A stretch of DNA of 64,000 nt. Source: Alphaproteobacteria bacterium (GTDB lineage: Bacteria; Pseudomonadota; Alphaproteobacteria; CAAGCB01; CAG-977). Of the stretch, positions 39,103 to 47,501 are shown piece by piece. Each line of letters opens with the position of its first letter. Positions within the stretch are counted from its first letter, which is position 1. The position numbers and the translations under genes are program-made. Location: assembly GCA_900768845.1 (NCBI GenBank), contig CAAGEK010000020.1:16932-80931 (forward strand), read 5' to 3'. The notes under the pieces are model-generated. The model searched no databases. It was not told the origin of the DNA and saw nothing but the letters and a program-made list of their open reading frames with translations.

Positions 39103-40160
39103 CTGTTAAAACCCATTTGATTTTGGACATCTTGAAGAAGCAAAACATCAAGGAAAGGGCGGTCTCTGTAAGTGATGGAGATACGTCCTGAAAGCGTCTC
39201 TTTAACGGTGCATTTTTGGACGGCGGGGGGCGCGTTCGGACATGGGGGTGATTTGATAGTTTTTTCCTTTGTAGCAAACCGTCCGGTCATTGTTGATTTT
39301 GCGTTGAACTTCCACGAAGCAGACATCGTCGATATCGTTGACCCATTCCGGCAAAGACGTATGATCGTCGCCGTTTTTAGCGGGTCTTGAGAACTTTTTG
39401 TTATGAGCGACCCCATACTGTTCAAGGTATTTGTTTGCGCTTTCCATATCCTGCACACCGTCAAGTTTCATGAGCGGAACAAGGCGTCTTTGATGAACGC
39501 CGTTGTATCGTTCGACACGTCCCTTGGCTTGAGGGGAACGAGCCGGAATGACACGTATTCCCAAGATTTCACACATCATCGTAAAAAAGTTCCGCTCTTT
39601 ATCGGGATCAAGATGATACATATTGCGCCCGTCCGCATAAAAAGCTCTTGGAACGCCGTACTCTTGAAACCAACTCCATTGCGGATACGATGGTTTCTTC
39701 GCGTTCAAAATGAAGTCGGGGAATGCTTGCGGCATCGTCAACGATGTTCATCAAACACGTTCTTTCCTGTCCGAACCAAATATCGAAAGAGCCGCCGATT
39801 TGGAGCGGATCTCCAAAGCAAGACGAACATTCGCGGCGCATCCGTTTCTTTTTGGGATGATATTTATGAGGACGTTTCAGTCAACGCCGCAACGTTTCTT
39901 TGGGAACGGATATGCCCTCCCGTTCTTTCAACAACTCACACAAATGAGAGATGCCGAAAGCCGGATGTTTTTCTTGCGCCATACGGAGGATCTCCTGCTT
40001 GTCGGGACGGAACGGACGATTGCTTTTGCCTGTGTTCCCGTGCATCAGCGTTCCTTGCGTCGCAAGCTTTTTTAATCGATACGCCATGGTGCTTGACGCA
40101 ATTTTGAGTATTCGGACTGCAAACGGTTTTTTCCTGTCCGAAATTTAATGAGGCAACACA
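39103..40160 (-). mobile_element. Decayed ISNCY-type insertion sequence
   Basis: About 1058 bp between two 12-bp direct repeats. Imperfect terminal inverted repeats run about 26 bp: the left end has CATTTGATTTTGGACA and the right end, read inward, CATTAAATTTCGGACA. The single transposase gene inside is broken. The element sits in the gap between the Sel1-SPOR gene and rpsF and leaves the rpsF promoter intact. Confidence 0.75.
39110..40147 (-). pseudogene. Transposase pseudogene, ISNCY family
   Basis: Pieces in order on the minus strand: a helix-turn-helix part (MAYRLKKLATQGTLMHGNTG, then HPAFGISHLCELLKEREGI, KETLRR), an in-frame TGA near 39876, DPLQIGGSFDIWFGQERTCL and NIVDDA (integrase core), a frameshift near 39700, then EYGVPRAFYADGRNMY and SPQAKGRVERYNGVHQRRLV, then another frameshift near 39210 before the C-terminal strand. 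The DDE-type rve fold is recognisable, but at least one stop and two frameshifts make it dead. The N-terminal end is also incomplete. Confidence 0.8.
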
Positions 40161-40172
40161 AAGTGCTTTTTT
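40161..40172. repeat. Right copy of 12-bp target-site duplication
   Basis: AAGTGCTTTTTT, identical to 39091-39102. The rpsF -35 box begins only 4 bp further on. Confidence 0.7.
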
Positions 40173-40175
40173 GCC

Positions 40176-40204
40176 TTGCAAAATACTTCACGCCGCTGTA
40201 TATT
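40176..40204 (+). promoter_or_regulatory. Promoter of rpsF-rpsR-rplI
   Basis: TTGCAA (40176-40181) and TATATT (40199-40204) with a 17-bp spacer, giving a leader of about 100 bp. Confidence 0.65.
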
Positions 40205-40311
40205 TCAGCTTCCGTTCACTCCTTGCCGGCCGACGGACCGGCTATACCCAGGCAATCCCCATGGGGGGGATTTGCGGATGGGGGTTGAGATAATCCGTAA
40301 GGAGATTATTT
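40205..40311 (+). promoter_or_regulatory. Structured rpsF leader, possible S6:S18 autoregulatory element
   Basis: Two hairpins: GCCGG/CCGGC (40225-40242) and AATCCCC/GGGGATT (40254-40272), followed by an AAGGAGA site. S6:S18 is known to bind an mRNA leader carrying a CCG-containing structure in many bacteria. The leader has the right place and contains CCG, but I cannot match the consensus by eye. Confidence 0.35.
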
Positions 40312-40710
40312 ATGGCTTTGTATGAAAGCGTGTTCATTGCACGCCAAGATATTGCCGCTTCTCAGGTTGACGCTTTGATCGAACGCTTTGAAGGCGTTAT
40401 CAGCGCAAAAGGCGGCAAAGTAACAAAAAAGGAAAACTGGGGTCTGCGCACCTTGGCTTACCGTATGAACAAAAACCGCAAAGGTCACTATGTTCTGTTC
40501 AACATCGACGCTCCCGCGGAAGCGTTGATCGAAATGGAACGCCAAATGCGTTTGGACGAAGACGTCATCCGTTACCTGTCCGTTCGCGTTGAAGAATTGG
40601 AAGAAGGCCCTTCCGCCGTTCTGGTCAACAAAGGCAAAGAAACGAAAGGCCGCGCTCCGAAGAAATTTGACGGTAAATTTGATTCTGAAGAAGAAAGCGA
40701 GGAATTCTAA
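40312..40710 (+). CDS. rpsF: 30S ribosomal protein S6
   Basis: A 132-residue S6: [34 protein letters not shown], then [15 protein letters not shown]. The C-terminal end is acidic ([10 protein letters not shown]), as in proteins that receive extra glutamates. AAGGAGA precedes the ATG. rpsR starts on the last base of the stop codon. Confidence 0.97.
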   Translation: MALYESVFIARQDIAASQVDALIERFEGVISAKGGKVTKKENWGLRTLAYRMNKNRKGHYVLFNIDAPAEALIEMERQMRLDEDVIRYLSVRVEELEEGPSAVLVNKGKETKGRAPKKFDGKFDSEEESEEF

Positions 40711-40946
40711 TGGTTGCTGTAACCCGTCGTCCTTTTTTCCGTCGCCGCAAGGCTTGCCCGTTTGCGTCGAAGGATGCTCCGAAAATCGATTATAAAGACA
40801 TCAAGCTGTTGCAGCGTTTCATTTCCGAACGCGGCAAAATCGTTCCCAGCCGCATCACCGCCGTTTCCGCAAAGAAACAGCGCGAGCTGGCAAAGGCTAT
40901 CAAGCGCGCCCGTTTTCTGGGCTTGTTGCCTTATGTTATGGACTGA
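40710..40946 (+). CDS. rpsR: 30S ribosomal protein S18
   Basis: A 78-residue S18: [49 protein letters not shown]. It forms a heterodimer with S6 on the 30S platform. TAATG coupling to rpsF is visible. Confidence 0.97.
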   Translation: MVAVTRRPFFRRRKACPFASKDAPKIDYKDIKLLQRFISERGKIVPSRITAVSAKKQRELAKAIKRARFLGLLPYVMD

Positions 40947-40986
40947 TCCTTTTTGATCGTCGAAAAAAAGACTTAGGAGAAATAAT

Positions 40987-41529
40987 ATGGAAGTCATTTT
41001 ACTGGAGCGCATCGAAAAGCTCGGTCAAATGGGCGACATCGTCAAAGTGAAGCCCGGTTTTGCCCGCAACTATTTGCTGCCTCAGGCGAAAGCCCTGCGT
41101 TCCAACAAACAGAATCTGGCTATTTTTGAAGCTCAGAAAGTTCAGTTGGAAGCCGCCAACCTGAAGCGTAAACAGGAAGCAGAACAGGTTGCCGAAAAAA
41201 TGGCCGATTTGAAATTGGTCATCGTGCGTCAAGCCGCCGAAACCGGACAGTTGTACGGTTCCGTTACCGGCCGCGACATTCGCGACGCCGTCCGTGAAGC
41301 CGGATTCAACGTTGAACGCCGCCAGATCGTTTTGGATCAGCCGCTCAAAGAAATCGGCGTTTACAGCGTCCGCGTCATTTTGCACCCCGACGTCAGCCAG
41401 ATGATCGGCGTGACGGTTGCGCGTTCGCAGGAAGAAGCCGAACGCAACGCGAAGATGGCTGAAAAAGCGGCCGCCAAAGCCGCCGCCGAAGTCGTCGTCG
41501 AAGAAACTGTTGAAATCGCCGCCGTTTAA
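40987..41529 (+). CDS. rplI: 50S ribosomal protein L9
   Basis: A 180-residue L9: [34 protein letters not shown], connecting helix, and C-terminal [14 protein letters not shown] domain. The last 35 residues are an Ala/Glu/Lys-rich extension beyond the usual 150. TTAGGAGA precedes the ATG. A terminator follows. Confidence 0.96.
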   Translation: MEVILLERIEKLGQMGDIVKVKPGFARNYLLPQAKALRSNKQNLAIFEAQKVQLEAANLKRKQEAEQVAEKMADLKLVIVRQAAETGQLYGSVTGRDIRDAVREAGFNVERRQIVLDQPLKEIGVYSVRVILHPDVSQMIGVTVARSQEEAERNAKMAEKAAAKAAAEVVVEETVEIAAV

Positions 41530-41550
41530 ATCGAACGGTGAAAAAAATCA

Positions 41551-41582
41551 GGCGGGAACGTTTGTCGTTTCCGCCTTTTTTG
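41551..41582 (+). terminator. Terminator of the rpsF-rplI operon
   Basis: GGCGGGAACG and CGTTTCCGCC form a stem followed by six T residues. It directly abuts the first unit of a tandem repeat with related sequence. Confidence 0.75.
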
Positions 41583-41731
41583 TGACAAGGTTCGCGGGAA
41601 AGGCGGTATCCCCTTTTTTGCGGCAACGTTTGCGGGGAAATGCGGAGTCCCCTTTTTTTGCGGCAACGTTTGCGGGAAAATACGGAGTGCCGTTCCTTTT
41701 TGTGGCAAAGTTCACGGGAGGATGTTTTTCC
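41582..41731. repeat. Tandem repeat, about 38-42 bp unit, four copies
   Basis: Copies start near 41582, 41620, 41660 and 41702. The best-kept unit reads GCGGCAACGTTTGCGGGGAA followed by ATGCGGAGTCCCC and a T-run. The outer copies are more diverged. Each unit resembles half of the preceding terminator, with a G-rich arm and a T-run. Confidence 0.7.
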
Positions 41732-42101
41732 GGAGAGAACCGAAAGGCGGATTTCTTGCGGCGGAGAAACTGCGGCTTAACAAAACGGGGATTTTTTTGC
41801 GGAAAAGTAACGGCGAATGATGCATTTCCTTCGTCGCGGCACGGATAAAGATTTTCTGCGGCGGAGGTATCGGCGAATTGTTACGACAGGGGGTTCCTTG
41901 AGAGTCTTTTCTGACCGGAACGAAAACGCGACTCTTTTTATGGAGAAAAACTCAGCGGTTTTCTTTGCGGAAAAACACCTGAACCGGCAACATCGTTTCC
42001 GCTTTTCAAACATCTTTCCAAAGCCGTTTGCCGGCCGCTCCGCAAATCCCTTTCACGCCCCCTTCATCCGCCGGCCGCCGCGCCGCCTTCCCCCAAAGAG
42101 T
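41732..42101. other. Non-coding region before dnaB
   Basis: No gene is supported. It holds further degraded relatives of the upstream repeat (for example TTTTTTGCGGAAAAGTAACGG and TTTCTGCGGCGGAGGTATCGG) and then ordinary sequence up to the dnaB promoter. Short frames on both strands look like shadows. Confidence 0.5.
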
Positions 42102-42130
42102 TTGACTCACTTCCGCCTTTTTTCTATGAT
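42102..42130 (+). promoter_or_regulatory. Promoter of dnaB
   Basis: TTGACT (42102-42107) and TATGAT (42125-42130) with a 17-bp spacer, 37 bp before the dnaB ATG. Confidence 0.7.
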
Positions 42131-42167
42131 GTCCGCCTGAACCGATGAATTTTAAGGACAAAATCTG

Positions 42168-43649
42168 ATGGAAAACGCCGAAGGAACTATCGTACGCATC
42201 CCTCCTCAAAGCATTGAGGCGGAACAAGCTTTGCTGGGCGCGATTCTGTCAAACAACCACGCTTTGGAAAAAGTGTCTGAATTTTTGCGTCCTTTCCATT
42301 TCGCCAGCCCCGTACACGCGAAAATATACGAAGCAATCATGATTTTGCATTCACGGGGTCATTCCGCAGACCCCGTCACACTACGCGGTTATCTGTCGAC
42401 CGACGGCGTTTTGGATGAAGTCGGCGGTATTAAATACCTGATGGATCTGGTCGGTGCTTCAGTAACGATCATTAACGCCGAAGATTACGCCCGTCTGATT
42501 TTCGACCGGTATTTGCGTCGCCAGCTCATCGCTTTGGGCAACGATATTGTAAACGACGCTTTCGCCGTTTCCCTGAACGAAGACGCGGGGAAACAAATGG
42601 AAATCGCGGAAAAAAAGCTTTACGAGCTGGGAACGGAAGGACAGCTGGAAGGAGGCCCGAAACCGTTTTCCGAACCGCTGACGGAAGTCATCAATCAAGT
42701 CGCCGAAGCCAAAAAAAATCCCGACGGCATTGCCGGTGCGACAACGGGATTCCGTGATTTGGACACGGTTATGGGCGGGTTGCACCGTTCCGACCTGATT
42801 ATTTTGGCCGGCCGTCCCGCAATGGGCAAAACGGCGTTTGCAACCTGTCTGGCTTTTAACACCGCCCGCCATTTTCTGGAAGAAGCCGAAGCGGGAAAAG
42901 AACGCAAAGGCGTCGCCTTTTTCTCGTTGGAAATGTCGGCTTCGCAACTGGCCGCCCGCATCCTGTCAACGGAAACGCAGACGTCTTCGCACAACTTGCG
43001 AAACGGCAAAATCACGACCGATGAATTCCGGCGCATCGTCGGATTTGCTTCAGAGTTGGAAAAAGTCCCCTTGTACGTCGACGATTCTCCGGGGTTGACC
43101 ATCGGAGCCATTCATAACCGCGCCCGCCGTTTAAAACGCGACAGGACGAAGGGGTTGGGGCTGATCGTCATCGACTATTTGCAACTGATTGACGATTCCG
43201 ACAGCCGGCGGCAGGAAAACCGCGTTCAAGCCCTGTCGGAAATCACGCGCCGTTTGAAAATCATGGCCAAAGAGCTTGACGTTCCCGTCCTTGTCTTATC
43301 TCAATTGAGCCGTCAGGTTGAACAACGCGAAGACAAACGACCGCTTTTGTCGGATTTGCGCGAATCCGGTTCTATCGAACAAGACGCGGATATTGTCATG
43401 TTCATTTTCCGCGAGATTTATTATTTGGAAAAAGAACAACCCATCCCGAGGCAAGGCGAAACCGATGAAAAATTCAACGCCCGCGTTTTAAAATGGGAAG
43501 ACCACAAGCTGGCCGTTCAGAAAAAAGCCGAACTGATTATCGCAAAACAGCGTCACGGACCGACGGCCACCGTGCCCTTGTTCTTTGAAAGCGAATTTAC
43601 GCGCTTCGGAAACTGGGCGGAAACAGGGGATTTCACTCCTTCCGAATAA
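42168..43649 (+). CDS. dnaB: Replicative DNA helicase
   Basis: A 493-residue hexameric helicase. The N-terminal DnaG-binding domain (PPQSIEAEQALLGAIL) leads to the RecA-like core: LIILAGRPAMGKTAFA (Walker A), VAFFSLEMSASQL (H1a), LIVIDYLQLID (Walker B) and VLSQLSRQVEQR (H3). No intein. TTTAAGGACA precedes the ATG. Its 3' end overlaps the convergent CCA-enzyme gene by 17 bp. Confidence 0.97.
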   Translation: MENAEGTIVRIPPQSIEAEQALLGAILSNNHALEKVSEFLRPFHFASPVHAKIYEAIMILHSRGHSADPVTLRGYLSTDGVLDEVGGIKYLMDLVGASVTIINAEDYARLIFDRYLRRQLIALGNDIVNDAFAVSLNEDAGKQMEIAEKKLYELGTEGQLEGGPKPFSEPLTEVINQVAEAKKNPDGIAGATTGFRDLDTVMGGLHRSDLIILAGRPAMGKTAFATCLAFNTARHFLEEAEAGKERKGVAFFSLEMSASQLAARILSTETQTSSHNLRNGKITTDEFRRIVGFASELEKVPLYVDDSPGLTIGAIHNRARRLKRDRTKGLGLIVIDYLQLIDDSDSRRQENRVQALSEITRRLKIMAKELDVPVLVLSQLSRQVEQREDKRPLLSDLRESGSIEQDADIVMFIFREIYYLEKEQPIPRQGETDEKFNARVLKWEDHKLAVQKKAELIIAKQRHGPTATVPLFFESEFTRFGNWAETGDFTPSE

Positions 43650-44835
43650 TCATGGATTCGGCCAGCTCCCTCAATTCCCGACGGGTCGTCCGGCCGTTTT
43701 TCAAAAGCCAGTATTCTTTGAGAGCCCTGAGAATTTCCCCCGTCCGTTTTCCGTCAACACCTTTCGCCGTCAGAAAACCGCCCGAAAAATCGAAGGGTTT
43801 TACCGATATGGCGGCGGCGCGTTCTCCCAAACGTTGCCAAGCGGGATTGCGTTCTTTGGCGGCGAACAGGCTTCCCGCCGTTTTTGCATCATCGCCGTAA
43901 CAATCCCTGAACCGGAACGCATCGTTTTCGGAAAAACCGGCGCGGCAAAAAGCAATCGGTTTTTGCATCAGCGACAAAAGCCTGTTTTCATCCTGTTTTG
44001 AAAGCTTCCAACGCCGGCAAAAATCCGATAAAACCCGTTTATCGGCAGGCAACAGCGAGAACAAGCGGAAAATCAGCGGCGCACAAGGTGCAAGACGCGT
44101 AAACTCTTCAAAAGTCCGCACGTCCGGCGCAACGGGAAAAAGAAAATCGAACAAACCCGCTTTTTGCGCCGGATACAAAGCTTTTGCCGCGTCTTTGAGT
44201 TCCAAAATTCCGAAAAACTCCTTTTTCAGCCTTTCGGTCGACAGCTTTGCCAACCCTTCCATCCCTTTTCGACACGCGTCAAGGGCTTCTTCATCGGGCG
44301 GGCACTTTCCAAAGCGGGCATAAAACCTGAAATACCTTAAAATGCGCAGGTAATCTTCGCGAATCCGGTCTTCGGCATTGCCGATAAAGCGGACAACCCC
44401 GTTTTTTAAATCTTCAATACCGTTGAAATAGTCGAAAACCGTCCCGTCAAAATCTGCATAAAGCGCGTTTATCGTTAAATCGCGGCGGGCGGCGTCTTCT
44501 TTCCAATCGTCCGTAAAAGCAACGATAGCGTGACGGCCGTCGGTTTCAAGGTCTTTGCGCAAAGTCGTGACTTCAACCTTTTCAAAACCGCAACAATCCA
44601 GCAAAACCGTTTGAGTCCCGTACTTCACCCCCGTCGGAATCACGGGAAAATAAGGCTTCAGCCGCTCTTTAACCTCTTCGGGGGAAAACGGGACGGCCAT
44701 ATCGATATCGTGAACGGGCAGACCGGCCAAAACATCCCTGACGCAACCGCCGACAAAGCGAACCCGACCGTCCAAAGCGTCGCAAAGGCGTTTCAATTGA
44801 TCCGACCCGATCCAAAACGGATGATCAATCCGCAT
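43633..44835 (-). CDS. CCA tRNA nucleotidyltransferase/poly(A) polymerase family
   Basis: A 400-residue class II nucleotidyltransferase that adds or repairs the tRNA CCA end. VRFVGGCVRDVLAG, the metal-binding DIDMA, RRDLTINAL, and RFIGNAEDRIREDYLRILRYFRF are the family motifs A-E. The ATG at 44835 is preferred; a TTG at 44850 is possible. It overlaps the DUF6111-like gene upstream by 11 bp. Confidence 0.93.
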   Translation of the reverse strand: MRIDHPFWIGSDQLKRLCDALDGRVRFVGGCVRDVLAGLPVHDIDMAVPFSPEEVKERLKPYFPVIPTGVKYGTQTVLLDCCGFEKVEVTTLRKDLETDGRHAIVAFTDDWKEDAARRDLTINALYADFDGTVFDYFNGIEDLKNGVVRFIGNAEDRIREDYLRILRYFRFYARFGKCPPDEEALDACRKGMEGLAKLSTERLKKEFFGILELKDAAKALYPAQKAGLFDFLFPVAPDVRTFEEFTRLAPCAPLIFRLFSLLPADKRVLSDFCRRWKLSKQDENRLLSLMQKPIAFCRAGFSENDAFRFRDCYGDDAKTAGSLFAAKERNPAWQRLGERAAAISVKPFDFSGGFLTAKGVDGKRTGEILRALKEYWLLKNGRTTRRELRELAESMIIRKE

Positions 44836-45088
44836 TGCGCCCGCTTTCAAAATGAGCGGGAATCAGTCGCCCGTCCCGATAACGCGCCGGCGTATAAACG
44901 CTGTCGGCCGGAGCGCGGTCGTAAACCGCCAAAACAGCCCAAACCGCGCCCGCCAAAACAATTCCGGTCAGCAACAACTTTTCCCGCGGCGGATTTTGCG
45001 CCGAAACTCCTGAAATGCGGCATTTCAAACGGTACGCGGCAAACGGCGCAAACAACAAAGCGAAAAAACAAACAAAATATCTCAGCAT
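44825..45088 (-). CDS. Small membrane protein, DUF6111-like
   Basis: An 87-residue protein with two hydrophobic segments (about 3-20 and 38-58) and a short tail, YTPARYRDGRLIPAHFESG. That end matches the small DUF6111 family often placed before the CCA enzyme in alphaproteobacteria. Function is unknown. It overlaps the next gene, suggesting coupling. Confidence 0.6.
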   Translation of the reverse strand: MLRYFVCFFALLFAPFAAYRLKCRISGVSAQNPPREKLLLTGIVLAGAVWAVLAVYDRAPADSVYTPARYRDGRLIPAHFESGRNAD

Positions 45089-45149
45089 AAAACACCGCCC
45101 GTCGATTTTTTATCAGGATACCCGCCGCCGCCGTTCAAACGCAAGGGTT

Positions 45150-45674
45150 TTACCCTTGAGAAGCCCTCTTTTTCAATGCATCGGGTTTCCAAATCCCGAA
45201 AACCGTCACGGCGAAAATCACAACGTCGGAAATGAAAGCCGGAAACGCCTGAATCGTAAAGTCGTAAACCGCCCAAATCAAAACGTTCGCGGCCATCGAT
45301 ATTTTTATGCCGCGGGGATTCGTCCCGCCGTACCAAAGCCACAATGTGTATTCCGCGTTCGCCATAACCGGAAGAACGCCGATCCAACCGTGACGGTTGA
45401 CCGAAATTCCGCACACCGTCATAACCGTCATTATGACACACACGGCGACGTTGCTCATTTTGTTTTTATAAACCAAAATGTTGCGTGCCAGCGACGCGGC
45501 GACGACCACGGCTCCCGAATATCCCCCCAGAACGAAATTCGCCATAATGTCAAAAAAATAGCAGAAAATCTGAAACAGGACGATTTCCTCCTTTTTGTTC
45601 TTCAACGCGCTGAGAGCAAGAAAAACCATCCCGAAAAAAGATAAAACGTTTCCGGCAACCAATGTATCCGACAT
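45150..45674 (-). CDS. YgjV family inner-membrane protein
   Basis: A 174-residue polytopic protein with about six hydrophobic segments. NVLSFFGMVFLALSALKNKK, ANAEYTLWLWYG and PRGIKISMAANVLIWAVYDF suit the YgjV family, whose role is unknown. AAAGGA precedes the ATG. Its 5' region overlaps the upstream region of the divergent acetyltransferase. Confidence 0.7.
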   Translation of the reverse strand: MSDTLVAGNVLSFFGMVFLALSALKNKKEEIVLFQIFCYFFDIMANFVLGGYSGAVVVAASLARNILVYKNKMSNVAVCVIMTVMTVCGISVNRHGWIGVLPVMANAEYTLWLWYGGTNPRGIKISMAANVLIWAVYDFTIQAFPAFISDVVIFAVTVFGIWKPDALKKRASQG

Positions 45675-45814
45675 TTTTAAAATCCTTTGTTTTACGCCAG
45701 TATCCCGCTTTAACTGATTCGGGCAAGAAAAAAGCCGTTCGGGGCATCAAAATCTTGAGCGGGAACCGTTTTGATTTTATTCTTGTTCGCAAATTCGGGA
45801 AAAGGTTTTTTGAA

Positions 45815-46318
45815 ATGATTACGCTTTATCCGTGCAACCGGACGGTTCAAGATGCAAAGCTGGTTTTTTCATGGCGCAACGATCCGGCCACCGTCGCCGC
45901 GGCGTACCTTCCGTTGCCCAAAACTTGGGACGCGTTTTTGATGGAATACGAAGAATGCTATTTCGGTCTGCCCGATTTTCCGCCTTTTTTCATTTTGAAA
46001 AACGGACTGCCGGCAGGTTTCATGCGTTTCGATTCGGTACGACAGGACGACCTTGACGGACGGACGGTTTTGGAAATCATGATAAACGTCGCTCCCGAAC
46101 ACAGGCGGAAAGGAACGGGATTCGCCGCGGTTCAAGCGGCAAAAACCCTGACGGAATCCAAAGGAGTCGCCGCATTGATCGCCGACATAAGAAAGGAAAA
46201 CACCGCATCCCGCCGGCTGTTTGAAAAGAGCGGATTTACAATTTTGCACGAAAGAACGGAATTCATCGAAAAAATTAACGAAAAATCCCGAATTCTCTGC
46301 TATCGTTATATGTTATAG
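45815..46318 (+). CDS. GNAT family N-acetyltransferase
   Basis: A 167-residue acetyltransferase. FFILKNGLPAGFMRF, LEIMINVAPEHRRKGTGFAA (acetyl-CoA loop) and ENTASRRLFEKSGF are the GNAT motifs. The N-terminal SWRNDPATVAAAY resembles PseH-type sugar N-acetyltransferases of flagellin or glycan synthesis; this is only a resemblance. The ATG at 45815 is chosen because the 51-residue upstream extension overlaps the ygjV-like gene and lacks conservation. Confidence 0.75.
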   Translation: MITLYPCNRTVQDAKLVFSWRNDPATVAAAYLPLPKTWDAFLMEYEECYFGLPDFPPFFILKNGLPAGFMRFDSVRQDDLDGRTVLEIMINVAPEHRRKGTGFAAVQAAKTLTESKGVAALIADIRKENTASRRLFEKSGFTILHERTEFIEKINEKSRILCYRYML

Positions 46319-46370
46319 AGCTTTTTTAACTTTTTCCGGAAAAAACGGAAAGAAACGGAAACAGGAACCC

Positions 46371-47501
46371 ATGAACACAACGGCTTACTTCACTTTCATT
46401 TTCGCAGTGTTCGCCATCAACATGGTTGCGATGACCGGATACTATATTTTTGCGCAACGGCGCGATTTCATGACGGTTGTCGACCGCCCCGTTTCGTGCA
46501 ACATGAAACACGCCGGCGTCATCCAAAGCCTGTTTCTGATTGCGGCGGCGACGGCGTTTTGCTTTCTCGACCCCGACAAGGAATGGATCGGCGAAAACCG
46601 TTTGACGATGCTCGTCGGATGTTCGGGCGGATTCGCTTTAATCGGACTGTTTCCCGTAAAGAACAAAATTTCAGCCGTTCTGAACACCCTTTTGCAAATG
46701 GCGGGAATCGCCTTTGCGGTATCCCTGTTACCCGAAAATTCGGCCTTTTTCCCCCCTGAAGCGGGATTGCCCGAATATGCGGACAAGGTTTGCGCCGGAA
46801 TTTTATGGTTCGCCGTTTTCCGTCTGATGATCAGAATGGACGATTTGAAGTCCTTCACCGCACAGCAAGGGGCGGTCATCGGATTGTTGTGCGTCATCGC
46901 GTTATTTATGAACCATCCCCTGTCCGGAACGTTTTTCCGTTTCTCGGGCATTCTTCTGCCCGTTTCGTTCATTTTGAGCATCTTTTTCATGTTCGGTGCG
47001 CAAATTCCCTCCTCTCGCGTATTCCAAAACGTTTTCTGTTTTGCCGTCACATGGGTTCCTTTTTATATGGCTTCGCAAGGGCGGTGGGGCAGTGCGGCGT
47101 TGTTGCTGACGTATCCTTTGTTGGAAATCACGGCGTATTGTTGCCGGTTCTTTTACGGTTTTTTGATGAAAATCAAACCCGAGTTTCTGTTTGAATCGCT
47201 TGAAAACAAAGGCGTTCCCGCCGTTTTTATCGTCCGTTTCATTTTCCGGCGCAATCTGTTAATGGGCGGATTGTGGTTGCTGTCCCTGCAGGCGTCATTG
47301 CAATATCAACCCGTCGTTTTGGCCGCGCTGTTCATGTTGGACAGCTATATCCGCATCGTTTCCCCTTCCAAAAAAGACACGTCCCTGAAAACGCTGTTCA
47401 CGGATATGGCTTCCGATGCGAAAAAAGGGTTTAAAGAAACCAACAAGGCTTTTTCCGATCTGAAGGAAAAATACAAATCGAAACGGGATAAAAGCGAATG
47501 A
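46371..47501 (+). CDS. Polytopic membrane protein, possibly a degenerate MraY/WecA-type transferase
   Basis: A 376-residue protein with about ten hydrophobic segments and a basic C-terminal tail. The order TVVDRPVSCNMKHAG, then GGFALIGLFPVKNKISAVLN and LLQMAGIAFAV, recalls the polyprenyl-phosphate hexose-1-phosphate transferase family (D-x-P..H, G-L-x-D-D, L-Q). The key DD is replaced by PV, so normal catalysis is doubtful. The longer in-frame start is rejected for overlap with the acetyltransferase. The stop overlaps rsmB as ATGA. Confidence 0.5.
   Translation: MNTTAYFTFIFAVFAINMVAMTGYYIFAQRRDFMTVVDRPVSCNMKHAGVIQSLFLIAAATAFCFLDPDKEWIGENRLTMLVGCSGGFALIGLFPVKNKISAVLNTLLQMAGIAFAVSLLPENSAFFPPEAGLPEYADKVCAGILWFAVFRLMIRMDDLKSFTAQQGAVIGLLCVIALFMNHPLSGTFFRFSGILLPVSFILSIFFMFGAQIPSSRVFQNVFCFAVTWVPFYMASQGRWGSAALLLTYPLLEITAYCCRFFYGFLMKIKPEFLFESLENKGVPAVFIVRFIFRRNLLMGGLWLLSLQASLQYQPVVLAALFMLDSYIRIVSPSKKDTSLKTLFTDMASDAKKGFKETNKAFSDLKEKYKSKRDKSE

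Noticed and set aside
39402..40107. 234-codon plus-strand frame inside the insertion sequence
   Set aside because: It is antisense to the transposase remnant, whose motifs are recognisable on the minus strand.
41582..41731. CRISPR array or coding repeat before dnaB
   Set aside because: No constant-repeat/variable-spacer pattern, and unit lengths of 38, 40 and 42 bp do not hold a reading frame.
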